Source of the DNA: Rhodobacter sp.
GTDB taxonomy: Bacteria; Pseudomonadota; Alphaproteobacteria; Rhodobacterales; Rhodobacteraceae
Direction: 5' to 3'
DNA: 64,000 bases
Assembly: GCA_020637595.1 (NCBI GenBank)
Contig: JACKKE010000003.1
Location: 248,001-312,000, forward strand
Shown one piece after another: positions 24,815-33,028 of this stretch (positions within the stretch are counted from its first letter, which is position 1; each line of letters opens with the position of its first letter). Below the pieces are notes generated by a model. It did no database searches, was not told the DNA's origin, and worked only from the letters and a program-made list of their open reading frames with translations. Position numbers and translations under genes: made by a program.

Positions 24815-25567
24815 TCAGATCAGGGTCAGGTCGGCCAACAGCGCATCGACCGTTGCCGTCCAGTCGGCCAGCATGGCCTCGTTGGTGCGTTGGCGCAGGC
24901 CCAGCTTGGACAGTCGCTCGAAACGCGCGGAGTTCGCGGTGCCAAAGCCCGCCGCTACGCGCGGACGCCAATAGGCGATGCTGGCCTCGGCCGCCGCGCG
25001 CCCTTCCTCGGACGCGGCGATCTGCGACAGGCCCTCGACGCCCAGCTCGGCGTGGCGGGCCTCGACCGGGGCGATCTTGCGGAACACCTCGGCCAGCGGC
25101 TGGTAGCTGACCTGCGCCATCTCGGCCAGCTGCACATTGGCCGCCAGCCCCTGCAGCACGTTCATCACCACCGCATCCACCCAGCCTTCGAGCGGATAAT
25201 GGAACACGCTCAGCCGCATGTCGCCGCCCTGACGCTGCGCACCGATGTCGGCGTCACGCTCGGTGCGGGCGGCCCAGGGGTGCACACCTTCATAGCGGTC
25301 AGTGTTCGCGCCGAATTCGGCCATCACCGTCAGCACCTTCTCGGCGTGGTCGGCCTTTTCCAGCACGATCCGCGCCGCGGCGATCCGGCTCTTGATGCCG
25401 GGCGCGTCATTGATCGATTCCGCGAACCCGGCCGAGGCCGCCAGTTCGCTGTCCACGAACGACGCCATTAGCCGCATCAGCTCGCCGCGATAGCGCGCCG
25501 GCACATTCCCCGGCGAGGTCAGCTTGCCGCCGTGGGCCAGGTAGTCTTCGATCGACATCTCGGTCAT
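24815..25567 (-). CDS. PaaA/PaaC-like ferritin-fold protein
   Basis: A 250-residue protein of the phenylacetate-catabolism ferritin-like family, distinct from PaaA and PaaC, which are both present in this operon. Carboxylate and histidine pairs typical of a di-iron four-helix bundle are present: LEKADHAEKVL, LAEMAQVSYQPLAEVF and PVEARHAELGVEG. Whether all iron ligands are kept needs an alignment. It sits between paaE and paaZ with gaps of 10 and 19 bases, so it is part of the operon. It may be an accessory oxygenase subunit or act on a different ring. ATG 25567 was chosen because it gives the short MTEMSIEDYLAHGG start. Confidence 0.75.
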   Translation of the reverse strand: MTEMSIEDYLAHGGKLTSPGNVPARYRGELMRLMASFVDSELAASAGFAESINDAPGIKSRIAAARIVLEKADHAEKVLTVMAEFGANTDRYEGVHPWAARTERDADIGAQRQGGDMRLSVFHYPLEGWVDAVVMNVLQGLAANVQLAEMAQVSYQPLAEVFRKIAPVEARHAELGVEGLSQIAASEEGRAAAEASIAYWRPRVAAGFGTANSARFERLSKLGLRQRTNEAMLADWTATVDALLADLTLI

Positions 25568-25577
25568 GGTCGCCCCC

Positions 25578-26651
25578 TTACTGGTCGTAGCTGACGACCA
25601 CACGGTCGCTGAGCGGATAGCACTGGCAGGTCAGAACATAGCCCTGGTTGACCTCGTAATCCTCGAGCGCGTGGTTGGCGATCATCTCGACCTCGCCTTC
25701 CAGAACCTTGGCGCGGCAGGTCGAACAGACGCCGGCCTTGCAGGCATAGGGCGCGTCCATCTTGTTCGCCAGCGCCGCGTCCAGCAGGCTCTCGCCGCTC
25801 TTCGGCATGCGGAAACTGCGCGTCGCACCATCCAGCGTCACCGTCGCCTCACAGGCGTCGCCCGTGGCGGCGCCGGTGCTGGCGGCCTTGCGCGGGGCGC
25901 GGCCCGGCTGGCCCGAAGCAAACAGCTCGAACTTGATCTGTTCGTCGCTCAGGCCCTGCGTTTTCAGGTTGCGCGCGATGGTCAGCATCATCGGTTCGGG
26001 CCCGCAGATAAAGGCCGTGTCGACCGATTTCGGATCGACCCAATGGGTGAACAGCGCAGTCATCTTGGCGTCATCCACCAGCCCGGTGAACAACTCGATC
26101 TCCTGCGCCTCGGCCTCAAGGACATGCAGCACGCTCAGCCGGCCCAGATAGAGGTTCTTCAGATCCTCCAGCTCCTCGCGGAACATGATCGAACTCATGG
26201 TCTTGTTGGCATAGACCAGCGTGAAGCGCGACGCGGGCTCGCGGCTCAGCACGGTTTTCAGGATCGACAGCACCGGCGTGATCCCCGAACCGCCGGCGAA
26301 CCCCAGATAGTGGCGCGAGGCCCCGGCATCGAGCGTGGTGTGGAAGTTGCCCATCGGCGGCATCGCCTCCAGCGTGTCGCCGGGCGCCAGGTTCTCGTTC
26401 GCCCAGGTGCTGAACGCGCCGCCGTCGACGCGCTTGATGCCGACCTTCAACAGGCCTTCATCAAGCCCGGCGCAGATCGAATAGGACCGGCGCAGCTCCT
26501 CGCCCTCGAACTCGCGGCGAAAGGTCAGATACTGGCCCTGGATAAAGGCGAACCGTTCGGCGTCATCAGGCCGCGGGCGCAGGGTGACGACCACCGCGTC
26601 GCGGGTGTCCTTGGTAACGTCGATCACGTCGAGGGGCAGGAAACGCGCCAT
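25578..26651 (-). CDS. paaE: Phenylacetyl-CoA epoxidase reductase subunit
   Basis: PaaE (357 residues) passes electrons from NADPH through FAD and a [2Fe-2S] centre to the PaaAC oxygenase. The FAD motif is RRSYSICAG (about residue 55), the nucleotide motif is GFAGGSGITPVLSIL, FICGPEPMM marks the end of the reductase domain, and the C-terminal ferredoxin domain carries the cluster cysteines in PYACKAGVCSTCRAKV and LTCQCYPLS. Gap to paaD is nine bases. Length is normal. Confidence 0.95.
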   Translation of the reverse strand: MARFLPLDVIDVTKDTRDAVVVTLRPRPDDAERFAFIQGQYLTFRREFEGEELRRSYSICAGLDEGLLKVGIKRVDGGAFSTWANENLAPGDTLEAMPPMGNFHTTLDAGASRHYLGFAGGSGITPVLSILKTVLSREPASRFTLVYANKTMSSIMFREELEDLKNLYLGRLSVLHVLEAEAQEIELFTGLVDDAKMTALFTHWVDPKSVDTAFICGPEPMMLTIARNLKTQGLSDEQIKFELFASGQPGRAPRKAASTGAATGDACEATVTLDGATRSFRMPKSGESLLDAALANKMDAPYACKAGVCSTCRAKVLEGEVEMIANHALEDYEVNQGYVLTCQCYPLSDRVVVSYDQ

Positions 26652-26660
26652 GTCAGAACC

Positions 26661-27173
26661 TCAGATGCATTTGAAATAGTCGAAGGGCTCGAGGCAGTCG
26701 GTGCAGCGATAGCTGGCCTTGCACGGGGTCGAGCCGAACTGGCTGAGCTTCTCGGTATGCACCGAGCCGCAACGCGGACAGGGCACCACCAGATTGCCGC
26801 CCCCCGCCAGCCGCGCGATCCGCCCAGCCAGCACGCCATCGGCGGCTGTGCCGTCGATCGGCGGCGCGATGCCATAGGCCTTGAGCGCCTCGCGCGCTTC
26901 GGGCTTGATCCAGTCCGAGGTCCAGGCCGGGCTGAGCTGACGCTCCAGCCGCAGATCGGTGACCCCTTCCTCGCGCAGACGGCGCTCGATCTCCAGGTTG
27001 ATGAACGCGGTGGCGGGGCACCCCGAGTAGGTCGGCGTCACCGTCACCACCAGCGTCGGCCCGTCATAGGCGACGTCCCGGATGATCCCCAGATCGGTCA
27101 ACGTGATGACCGGAATCTCGGGATCGGGGACATCGCTCAGCCAGTCCCAGACCTGTGCGACCGAGGGTGCCAT
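26661..27173 (-). CDS. paaD: Phenylacetate pathway protein PaaD
   Basis: A 170-residue MIP18/DUF59-family protein needed for a functional phenylacetyl-CoA epoxidase, probably in iron-sulfur maturation. The DUF59 part shows VPDPEIPVITLTDLGIIRDV and TPTYSGCPATAFI; the C-terminal zinc-ribbon-like part has CPRCGSVHTEKLSQFGSTPCKASYRCTDCLEPFDYFKC. It begins one base after the paaC stop. Length is normal. Confidence 0.95.
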   Translation of the reverse strand: MAPSVAQVWDWLSDVPDPEIPVITLTDLGIIRDVAYDGPTLVVTVTPTYSGCPATAFINLEIERRLREEGVTDLRLERQLSPAWTSDWIKPEAREALKAYGIAPPIDGTAADGVLAGRIARLAGGGNLVVPCPRCGSVHTEKLSQFGSTPCKASYRCTDCLEPFDYFKCI

Positions 27174-27174
27174 C

Positions 27175-28023
27175 TCACCACTTGGCCCCGGGATAGGCGC
27201 GCTGCAGCCACTGCATCGAGGTCAGCAGATGGCCCAGATGCTCGGTGTGCTTGCCCTGCTTGCCGCCGGTATGGGCATAAGGGTTGGCCGGCGGGGTCAG
27301 CGTGGCCTCGGCCAGAACCTCGCCCACCAGCGCATCCCAACCCGGGCGCAGGCTCTCGGGGGCGGGCATGATCCCGGCCGCGGCCAGCCGCGCGTCGATC
27401 GCGTCACCGATGAACATCTCGCCGCAATAGGTCCACAGCGCATCGAGCGCGCGCTGCATCCGCGTGTGGCTTTCCTCGGTGCCGTCGCCCAGCCGGATCA
27501 CCAGATCCGCCGACCGCTCGACGTGATAGGCCACTTCCTTGCCGGCCTTGGCGGCGATCTCGGCTACACGGGCGTCGGCCGATCCCTCCAGCGCCTTCAG
27601 CATCGGCTGGTGCCAGGCGTCGAACAGGAACTGCCGCATCAGCGTCTGACCGAAATCGCCGTTCGGGCGTTCGACCAGCAGGATGTTGGAAAAGTCCCAG
27701 CCGTCGCGCAGGAACGCCAGATCGTCGGCGGTCCGCCCAGCCCCTTCGACCGCGCCCGCCAGACCCAGCCACAGCTGCGTCTGACCAATCAGGTCCAGCG
27801 CCATGTTGGCCAGCGCGATATCCTCTTCGAGGATCGGCGAATGGCCGCACCATTCGGACACACGATGGCCCAGAATCAAGGTGTTGTCGCCCAGTCTTGT
27901 CAGACCGGTGAACAGATCGTGCTCGGGCGTGCCGGGGGTCAGCGGGGTCTGGCCGGTGAACACCACCGGCCCCGCCATATTGGCATTGGTCGCCAGGCGA
28001 ACCTCAGGAACCGGGGCCACCAT
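27175..28023 (-). CDS. paaC: Phenylacetyl-CoA epoxidase subunit PaaC
   Basis: Structural partner of the catalytic PaaA subunit (282 residues, ferritin-like fold without active metal in characterised cases). Recognisable parts are LGDNTLILGHRVSEWCGHSPILEEDIALANMALDLIGQ, DFSNILLVERPNGDFGQTLMRQFLFDAW and KEVAYHVERSADLVIRLGDGTEESHTRMQ. ATG 28023 overlaps the paaB stop by one base (TGATG) and is preferred over a GTG one codon upstream. Confidence 0.95.
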   Translation of the reverse strand: MVAPVPEVRLATNANMAGPVVFTGQTPLTPGTPEHDLFTGLTRLGDNTLILGHRVSEWCGHSPILEEDIALANMALDLIGQTQLWLGLAGAVEGAGRTADDLAFLRDGWDFSNILLVERPNGDFGQTLMRQFLFDAWHQPMLKALEGSADARVAEIAAKAGKEVAYHVERSADLVIRLGDGTEESHTRMQRALDALWTYCGEMFIGDAIDARLAAAGIMPAPESLRPGWDALVGEVLAEATLTPPANPYAHTGGKQGKHTEHLGHLLTSMQWLQRAYPGAKW

Positions 28024-28307
28024 CACATATGCCCCACTTCATCGGGAATGTCGTAAAAGGTCGGGTGCCGATAGACCTTGCTGTTCGAGGGCTCGAACAG
28101 CGGGCCCTTCTCGTTGGGGTCCGAGGCCGCGATCTCGGCCGATTTCACGACCCAGATCGACACCCCCTCGTTGCGCCGCGTGTAGACGTCGCGCGCATGG
28201 CGGATCGCCAATTCCGCGTCGGGCGCATGCAGGCTGCCGACGTGACGATGGTTCAGCCCGTGCTGACCCCGGATGAAGACTTCCCAAAGCGGCCATTCGT
28301 TCGACAT
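28023..28307 (-). CDS. paaB: Phenylacetyl-CoA epoxidase subunit PaaB
   Basis: Small bridging subunit of 94 residues. Typical motifs are WPLWEVFIRGQHGLNHRHVGSLHA, HARDVYTRRNEGVSIWVVKS and YRHPTFYDIPDEVGHM. ATG 28307 follows GGAAGGT. It is 93 bases from paaA, and that gap contains a full repeat copy with hairpins, which may tune the paaA to paaB transcript ratio. Confidence 0.95.
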   Translation of the reverse strand: MSNEWPLWEVFIRGQHGLNHRHVGSLHAPDAELAIRHARDVYTRRNEGVSIWVVKSAEIAASDPNEKGPLFEPSNSKVYRHPTFYDIPDEVGHM

Positions 28308-28321
28308 GACCTTCCCCTTTT

Positions 28322-28390
28322 CATCTTGTCCCAAATACTCTGGGGGTGAATTCGGCGCAGCCGAAGAGGGAGCAAAGCCCCCTTCCCCCG
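28322..28390 (+). repeat. Modular intergenic repeat, copy 9, inside the paa operon
   Basis: Core CATCTTGTCCCAAATACTC (28322-28340), GGGGGTGAA, hairpin TTCGGC-GCA-GCCGAA (28351-28365) and GGGAGCAAAGCCCCC. It lies within the operon between paaA and paaB, in the orientation opposite to transcription. The same TGAATT-hairpin-GCAAAGCCCCC order occurs at 57601-57635. Confidence 0.75.
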
Positions 28391-28400
28391 TCCCGGTCGG

Positions 28401-29393
28401 TTACTCGGCCGCCATCTTGCGCGCGCGCGCCTTGCGGGCATGCGCCATCAGCCCGTCGCGGAACCAGGCGCCGTCTTCCCAAGCGTTCACCCGGTCGGCC
28501 ATGCGGTCGCTGTTGCACGGACCGTTGCCCTTGAGGACGTTGAAGAATTCGCTCCAGTCGGGCATGTCGAAGTCGTAATGCCCGCGCGCCTCGTTCCAGA
28601 CGATGCCGGCCTCGGGCAGGTCCAGCCCCAGATATTCGATCTGCGGGATCGTCTGGTCGACGTATTTCTGCCGCAGCTCGTCATTGGTCGCGACCTTGAT
28701 CTTCCAGGCCATCGACTGCTCGGAATGCACCGAATCCTTGTCCGACGGGCCGAACATCATCAGGCAGGGGAACCACATCCGGTTCAGCGCGTCCTGCGCC
28801 ATGCGCTTCTGCTCGGGCGTGCCCAGCGCCATCGCCATAAAGGCAGAATAGCCCTGGCGCGCGTGAAAGCTCTCTTCCTTGCAGATCCGCACCATCGCCC
28901 GGCTGTAGGGGCCATAGGACGTGCGCTGCAGCGCCACCTGGTTGACGATCGCCGCACCGTCAACCAGCCAGCCGACGGCGCCGATATCGGCCCAGTTCAG
29001 GGTCGGATAGTTGAAGATCGACGAATATTTCATCCGCCCTTCGTGCAGCAGGCGCACCAGCTCGTCGCGGCTTTCGCCCAGCGTCTCGGCCGCGGAATAG
29101 AGGTAGAGCCCATGCCCCGCCTCGTCCTGCACCTTGGCCAGCAGGATCGCCTTGCGCTCGAGCGTCGGTGCGCGGGTGATCCAGTTGCCTTCGGGCAGCT
29201 GGCCGACGACCTCGGAATGGGCGTGCTGGCCGATCTGGCGGATCAGCGTCGCGCGATAGTCATCCGGCATCCAGTCGCGCGGCTCGATCTTTTCACCCGC
29301 GTCGATGCGGTCCTGGAACGCGCGCTCCTGCTCGGTCATGTCCTCGCGTTTGTGGACACCCGAGTGCGCGGTCTTGATCATCTGTGCATACAT
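28401..29393 (-). CDS. paaA: Phenylacetyl-CoA epoxidase catalytic subunit PaaA
   Basis: Catalytic di-iron subunit (330 residues) that epoxidises the ring of phenylacetyl-CoA. Di-iron ligand regions are visible: KAILLAKVQDEAGHGLYLYSAAETLG (ExxH) and VRICKEESFHARQGY (ExxxH type), plus QIGQHAHSEVVGQLPEGNWI. ATG 29393 follows AGGAGG. First structural gene after the promoter/operator at 29575-29618. Length is normal. Confidence 0.96.
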   Translation of the reverse strand: MYAQMIKTAHSGVHKREDMTEQERAFQDRIDAGEKIEPRDWMPDDYRATLIRQIGQHAHSEVVGQLPEGNWITRAPTLERKAILLAKVQDEAGHGLYLYSAAETLGESRDELVRLLHEGRMKYSSIFNYPTLNWADIGAVGWLVDGAAIVNQVALQRTSYGPYSRAMVRICKEESFHARQGYSAFMAMALGTPEQKRMAQDALNRMWFPCLMMFGPSDKDSVHSEQSMAWKIKVATNDELRQKYVDQTIPQIEYLGLDLPEAGIVWNEARGHYDFDMPDWSEFFNVLKGNGPCNSDRMADRVNAWEDGAWFRDGLMAHARKARARKMAAE

Positions 29394-29574
29394 TCCGGCC
29401 TCCTGTTCAGACCTGTTCCGAAACCGGGGCACCGCCCCGGCCTACGCCCAATCGCAAAAGCCCGCGCCACGGCGCCCGCCCTTGCCCTGCACTTTCCTTG
29501 AGAAGCCCGACCCGACGCGCCCGGCACCGCCTTGCGGATGCGCGCGTCAATCTCTGGCAGCTCCTCCCATTCGC

Positions 29575-29588
29575 TGACCGTCCGGTCA
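29575..29588. promoter_or_regulatory. Palindromic operator of the paa operon
   Basis: Perfect 14-base palindrome TGACCG-TC-CGGTCA placed just downstream of the -10 box of the minus-strand paa promoter, where +1 is expected. This is the classic position for a repressor. The bound protein could be the linked PaaX or a TetR-type PaaR encoded elsewhere. Confidence 0.7.
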
Positions 29589-29589
29589 C

Positions 29590-29618
29590 TGTATACGACG
29601 CGACACATCACAAATCAA
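29590..29618 (-). promoter_or_regulatory. Promoter of paaABCDE-Z
   Basis: On the minus strand: TTGATT (29618-29613), 17-base spacer, TATACA (29595-29590). The spacing is ideal and the operator follows directly. It gives a leader of about 190 bases before paaA. Confidence 0.75.
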
Positions 29619-29646
29619 CGGATTTCATCATGGACTCTGTGACATT

Positions 29647-30579
29647 TCACGGCGCCACCCGCCCCTGCCGCTCGTTCCCGCCGCGAACCCCTTGTCCCAC
29701 TTCGGAATTCGCCCCCCGGGCCAGCAGCGCCGCGCGCGCCTCGAGAACCGCGTTGACCGCCGGCAAGGGCCCTTTGCCCCCCTCGAACCGCGCCGCGACC
29801 TGCGAATCGGCGGCCGGGCTCAACGCCGCATAAAGCCGGACAAACACGCCCCGCGCAGCATGGCCGGGCCAGTCCACGGGCAGCGCCTCGGCCGGCAGGC
29901 GCGGGTCGCGCAGCAAGGCCCCGCGCCAGGCGTGCACCAGCAACAGCCGCATCGCCAGCGCCTCGGCGCCGTCCAGCGCCGCAGCGTCGACCGGGGCGAA
30001 CCGCTCCAGGAAGGCGCGATAGGCGGCGGCATGCGGCTCCAGATCCCAGGCCTGAGCGGCAAACCCCGCCATCAGCCCCAGCGCGCCCGAGGCCTCGGCC
30101 TCGAAGCACAACAGCCCGCGCGGCGCCTCGCCCCGCGCAACCCCCACCGCCAGCTGCGGCCTGAGCCGCGCGTAGCCCGCGCGCTCCAGCTGCACCATAC
30201 GCCCGTCGGCCCCCAACTCGGGCAGATGCACGAAGCGCCAGCGTGCCGGGGCGCCGTCCCCCTCGGGCGGGCCATAGATCACCCGCGACGCCGCTTCGAA
30301 CTCGGCCCGGGCGGCGTCGGTCAACCGATAGAAACTGCGCCGCCCGCGCCGCCAACCCTCCAGCTGGCCGGCCGAGACCAGCCGCGATACCGCGGTGCGC
30401 ACCAGGGTTTCGCTGATCCCGACCGCCGCGCAGGCCTCGATGACCGTGCCGATCCAGACCTCGCCGCCACGCGGAACCACCACATCGCCATAGAGCGTGA
30501 CGATGAACCCCGCCGCCCGCAGCGGCATCGCCCCTGCCAGGGCCAGCGGCCCGGTCCCGCACGCAATCGGCTTGTTCAT
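29647..30579 (-). CDS. paaX: PaaX-type transcription repressor
   Basis: A 310-residue PaaX-family regulator, usually a phenylacetyl-CoA-responsive repressor. The N-terminal winged helix has FIVTLYGDVVVPRGGEVWIGTVIEACAAVGISETLVRTAVSRLVSAGQLEGWRRGRRSFYRLT; the C-terminal part (ALDGAEALAMRLLLVHAWRGALLRDPRLPAEALPVDWPGHAA) is typical. The ATG is preceded by GGAGGA. It is upstream of paaA on the same strand, with its own start presumably in the divergent gap to the EamA gene. Confidence 0.92.
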   Translation of the reverse strand: MNKPIACGTGPLALAGAMPLRAAGFIVTLYGDVVVPRGGEVWIGTVIEACAAVGISETLVRTAVSRLVSAGQLEGWRRGRRSFYRLTDAARAEFEAASRVIYGPPEGDGAPARWRFVHLPELGADGRMVQLERAGYARLRPQLAVGVARGEAPRGLLCFEAEASGALGLMAGFAAQAWDLEPHAAAYRAFLERFAPVDAAALDGAEALAMRLLLVHAWRGALLRDPRLPAEALPVDWPGHAARGVFVRLYAALSPAADSQVAARFEGGKGPLPAVNAVLEARAALLARGANSEVGQGVRGGNERQGRVAP

Positions 30580-30707
30580 ATGTCCTCCGTGGCTCTCACC
30601 GCCCAGTTTGCCACGCGCGACCGGCGCTGGCGAGGGCGCAACTCTTGCACATGTTCACAACTCATGCGAGGCAGGCAGCACTCCGCCGTTGCTGCCCCAA
30701 GGTTTCC

Positions 30708-31625
30708 ATGTCCGATATCGCCTCGCCTTCGCACCCGACCGTGATCAACTGGATCGAGATCGCCGCCCTCGGTGTCATCTGGGGCGCCTCGTTCCTGTCG
30801 GTGCGGGTCGCGCTCGATGGCTTTGCGCCGCTCTGGATCGCCACCCTGCGGATCCTGATCGCCGCGCTGGTGCTGGCGATCTTTGCCCGGGCGCGGGGCC
30901 TGCGCATGCCCCCGCTGAAGAACCGACAGGTCTGGATCCATATCCTCGGCTTTGCCGTCTTTTCCAACGCCCTGCCCTTCACGATGATCGCCTGGGCGCA
31001 GCAGCATGTCCTGTCCAGCTTCGTCGGCATCTCGATGGCGCTGGTGCCGCTGTTCACCCTGGTGATCGCACATGTCTTTCTGCCCGGCGAACGCCTGACC
31101 CTGCCCCGGGTCGCCGGTTTCGCACTGGGGCTGATCGGGGTCGGCGTGCTGATCGGACCCGGCGCCTTTGCCAGCCTGGGAACCAGCCTGGAACCCGTCG
31201 CGCGCTTCGTCTGCATCGGCGTCACGCTCAGCTATTCGATTGGCGCGGTGATCACCCGGCGCTGCCCGCCGGTGGATCCGGTGGTGTTCTCGACCGCCTC
31301 GGTCGTCGTCGCCGGTGCGATCATGCTGCCGGTGACGCTGGCTGTCATCGGCCTGCCGCAGGCAATGCCCGGGCTGCGCGCAACGGTGGCGATGGCCTAT
31401 CTGGGGTTGATGCCGACCGCTGCCGCGACGCTGCTGATGGTGCATGTGATCCGCACGGCCGGGCCGACCTTCCTCACGCAAACCAACTATCAGGTGCCGG
31501 TCTGGTCGGTGATCTTCGGGATGCTGATCCTGTCCGAGCCCCTGCCCGGCCGCTTCCTCGCGGCGCTGGCGCTGATCCTCGCAGGTCTCACGGTCAGCCG
31601 CCTGGCCCTGCGCCAGCGCGCCTGA
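30708..31625 (+). CDS. EamA/DMT family permease
   Basis: A 305-residue inner-membrane protein with ten predicted membrane segments in two EamA repeats: GVIWGASFLSVRVALDGFAPLWIATLRI, MIAWAQQHVLSSFVGISMALVPLFTLVIAHVFLPGERL and, in the second half, AYLGLMPTAAATLLMVHVI...TNYQVPVWSVIFGMLILSE. Substrate unknown. ATG 30708 was chosen as the first start after the divergent gap with a sensible polar N-terminus (MSDIASPSHPTVINW). It is divergent from paaX, but a role in aromatic metabolism is not shown. Confidence 0.87.
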   Translation: MSDIASPSHPTVINWIEIAALGVIWGASFLSVRVALDGFAPLWIATLRILIAALVLAIFARARGLRMPPLKNRQVWIHILGFAVFSNALPFTMIAWAQQHVLSSFVGISMALVPLFTLVIAHVFLPGERLTLPRVAGFALGLIGVGVLIGPGAFASLGTSLEPVARFVCIGVTLSYSIGAVITRRCPPVDPVVFSTASVVVAGAIMLPVTLAVIGLPQAMPGLRATVAMAYLGLMPTAAATLLMVHVIRTAGPTFLTQTNYQVPVWSVIFGMLILSEPLPGRFLAALALILAGLTVSRLALRQRA

Positions 31626-31647
31626 CCCACGAAAACGGCCGCCTTTT

Positions 31648-31667
31648 CATCTTGCGATAAATACGCC
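31648..31667 (+). repeat. Intergenic repeat core, copy 10
   Basis: CATCTTGCGATAAATACGCC, between the convergent EamA gene and glmM. No strong flanking hairpin. Confidence 0.65.
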
Positions 31668-31684
31668 CTGACGACCGCCCGCCG

Positions 31685-33028
31685 TCAGAGCGCCGCCTCG
31701 ATTTCCGAGACCAACCCGCCGACAATCTCGGACAAGAGCCCCTCGTCCTCGCATTCGGCCATCACCCGGACCAGCGGCTCGGTGCCCGATTTGCGGATCA
31801 ACAGCCGGCCGCGCCCGACCAGCCGCGCCTCGGCATCGCGCACGGCGGTCTGCACGGTCGCGGCCTCCATCGGCACCTGCCCGGCGGCATAGCGCACATT
31901 GCGCAGCATCTGCGGCACCGGTTCGAACTGCCGGGTCAGCGCGCTGGCCGGCTGGCCGCTGTCGGCCATCGCCAGCAGCACCTGCAGCCCCGCCATCAAC
32001 CCGTCGCCGGTGGTGGCGAAATCGGTCATCACGATATGCCCCGACTGCTCGCCGCCCAGGTTCAACCCCTTCTCGCGCATCCGCTCGACGACATAGCGGT
32101 CGCCCACCGCCGTGCGCTCCAGCGTCAGGCCGCGGCCCTGCAGGAACCGCTCGAGCCCCAGGTTGGACATCACCGTCGCCACCAGCGTGCCGTCGTTCAG
32201 CCGTTCATCCGCGGCCCAGCGGCTGGCGAGCAAGGCCATCACCTGATCGCCATCGGCAACCCGGCCGTGCTCGTCGATGATCGCCACCCGGTCGGCATCG
32301 CCATCCAGACAGATGCCGATATCCGCCCCATGCGCGACCACCGTCTCGGCCGCCAGTTGCGGCTTGGTCGAACCCACGTCCTTATTGATGTTGGTGCCGT
32401 TGGGGCTGACGCCGACCGGGATCACCTCGGCGCCGAGTTCCCACAGCACCTCGGGCGCGGCCTTGTAGGCGGCGCCGTTCGCGCAGTCGATCACCACCTT
32501 CAGCCCGTTCAGCCTTGTGCCGCGCGGCAGCGTGGTCTTGGCGTATTCGACATAGCGCCCCAGACCGTCGTCGATCCGCTTGGCGCGACCGATTTCCAGC
32601 GGTGGCGCCAGCGGGATCTCGTCGCACAGCATCGCCTCGATCGCCAGTTCCGCGTCATCCGACAGCTTGAACCCGTCAGGGCCGAAGAACTTGATCCCGT
32701 TGTCCGTCGCCGGGTTGTGACTGGCGGAAATCATGATCCCGACATCCGCCCGCATCGAGCGCGTCAGATAGCCCACAGCGGGGGTCGGCACCGGCCCCAG
32801 CAGCAGCACGTTCATCCCGGTCGAGGTCAGCCCGGCGGTCAGTGCGTTTTCCAGCATGTAGCACGACAGGCGCGTGTCCTTGCCAATCACCACCCGGTGC
32901 CCGTTGCGCCCGTCCGCGCCGAAATGCCGGCCCGCCGCCGCACCCAGCTTCAGCGCCACCTCGGCCGTCATCGGCCAGCTGTTGGCCTGCCCCCGAACCC
33001 CGTCGGTGCCAAAGAACTTGCGTGTCAT
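31685..33028 (-). CDS. glmM: Phosphoglucosamine mutase
   Basis: GlmM (447 residues) interconverts glucosamine-6-phosphate and glucosamine-1-phosphate for UDP-GlcNAc, peptidoglycan and LPS synthesis. MTRKFFGTDGVRGQANSWPM is the N-terminus, the phosphoserine loop is GIMISASHNPATDNGIKFFG (about residue 95-114), the metal-binding loop is CLDGDADRVAI, the sugar loop is GGEQSGHIV and the phosphate loop is RKSGTEPLVRVM. Its start overlaps the folP stop (ATGA), as in many proteobacteria. Confidence 0.97.
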   Translation of the reverse strand: MTRKFFGTDGVRGQANSWPMTAEVALKLGAAAGRHFGADGRNGHRVVIGKDTRLSCYMLENALTAGLTSTGMNVLLLGPVPTPAVGYLTRSMRADVGIMISASHNPATDNGIKFFGPDGFKLSDDAELAIEAMLCDEIPLAPPLEIGRAKRIDDGLGRYVEYAKTTLPRGTRLNGLKVVIDCANGAAYKAAPEVLWELGAEVIPVGVSPNGTNINKDVGSTKPQLAAETVVAHGADIGICLDGDADRVAIIDEHGRVADGDQVMALLASRWAADERLNDGTLVATVMSNLGLERFLQGRGLTLERTAVGDRYVVERMREKGLNLGGEQSGHIVMTDFATTGDGLMAGLQVLLAMADSGQPASALTRQFEPVPQMLRNVRYAAGQVPMEAATVQTAVRDAEARLVGRGRLLIRKSGTEPLVRVMAECEDEGLLSEIVGGLVSEIEAAL

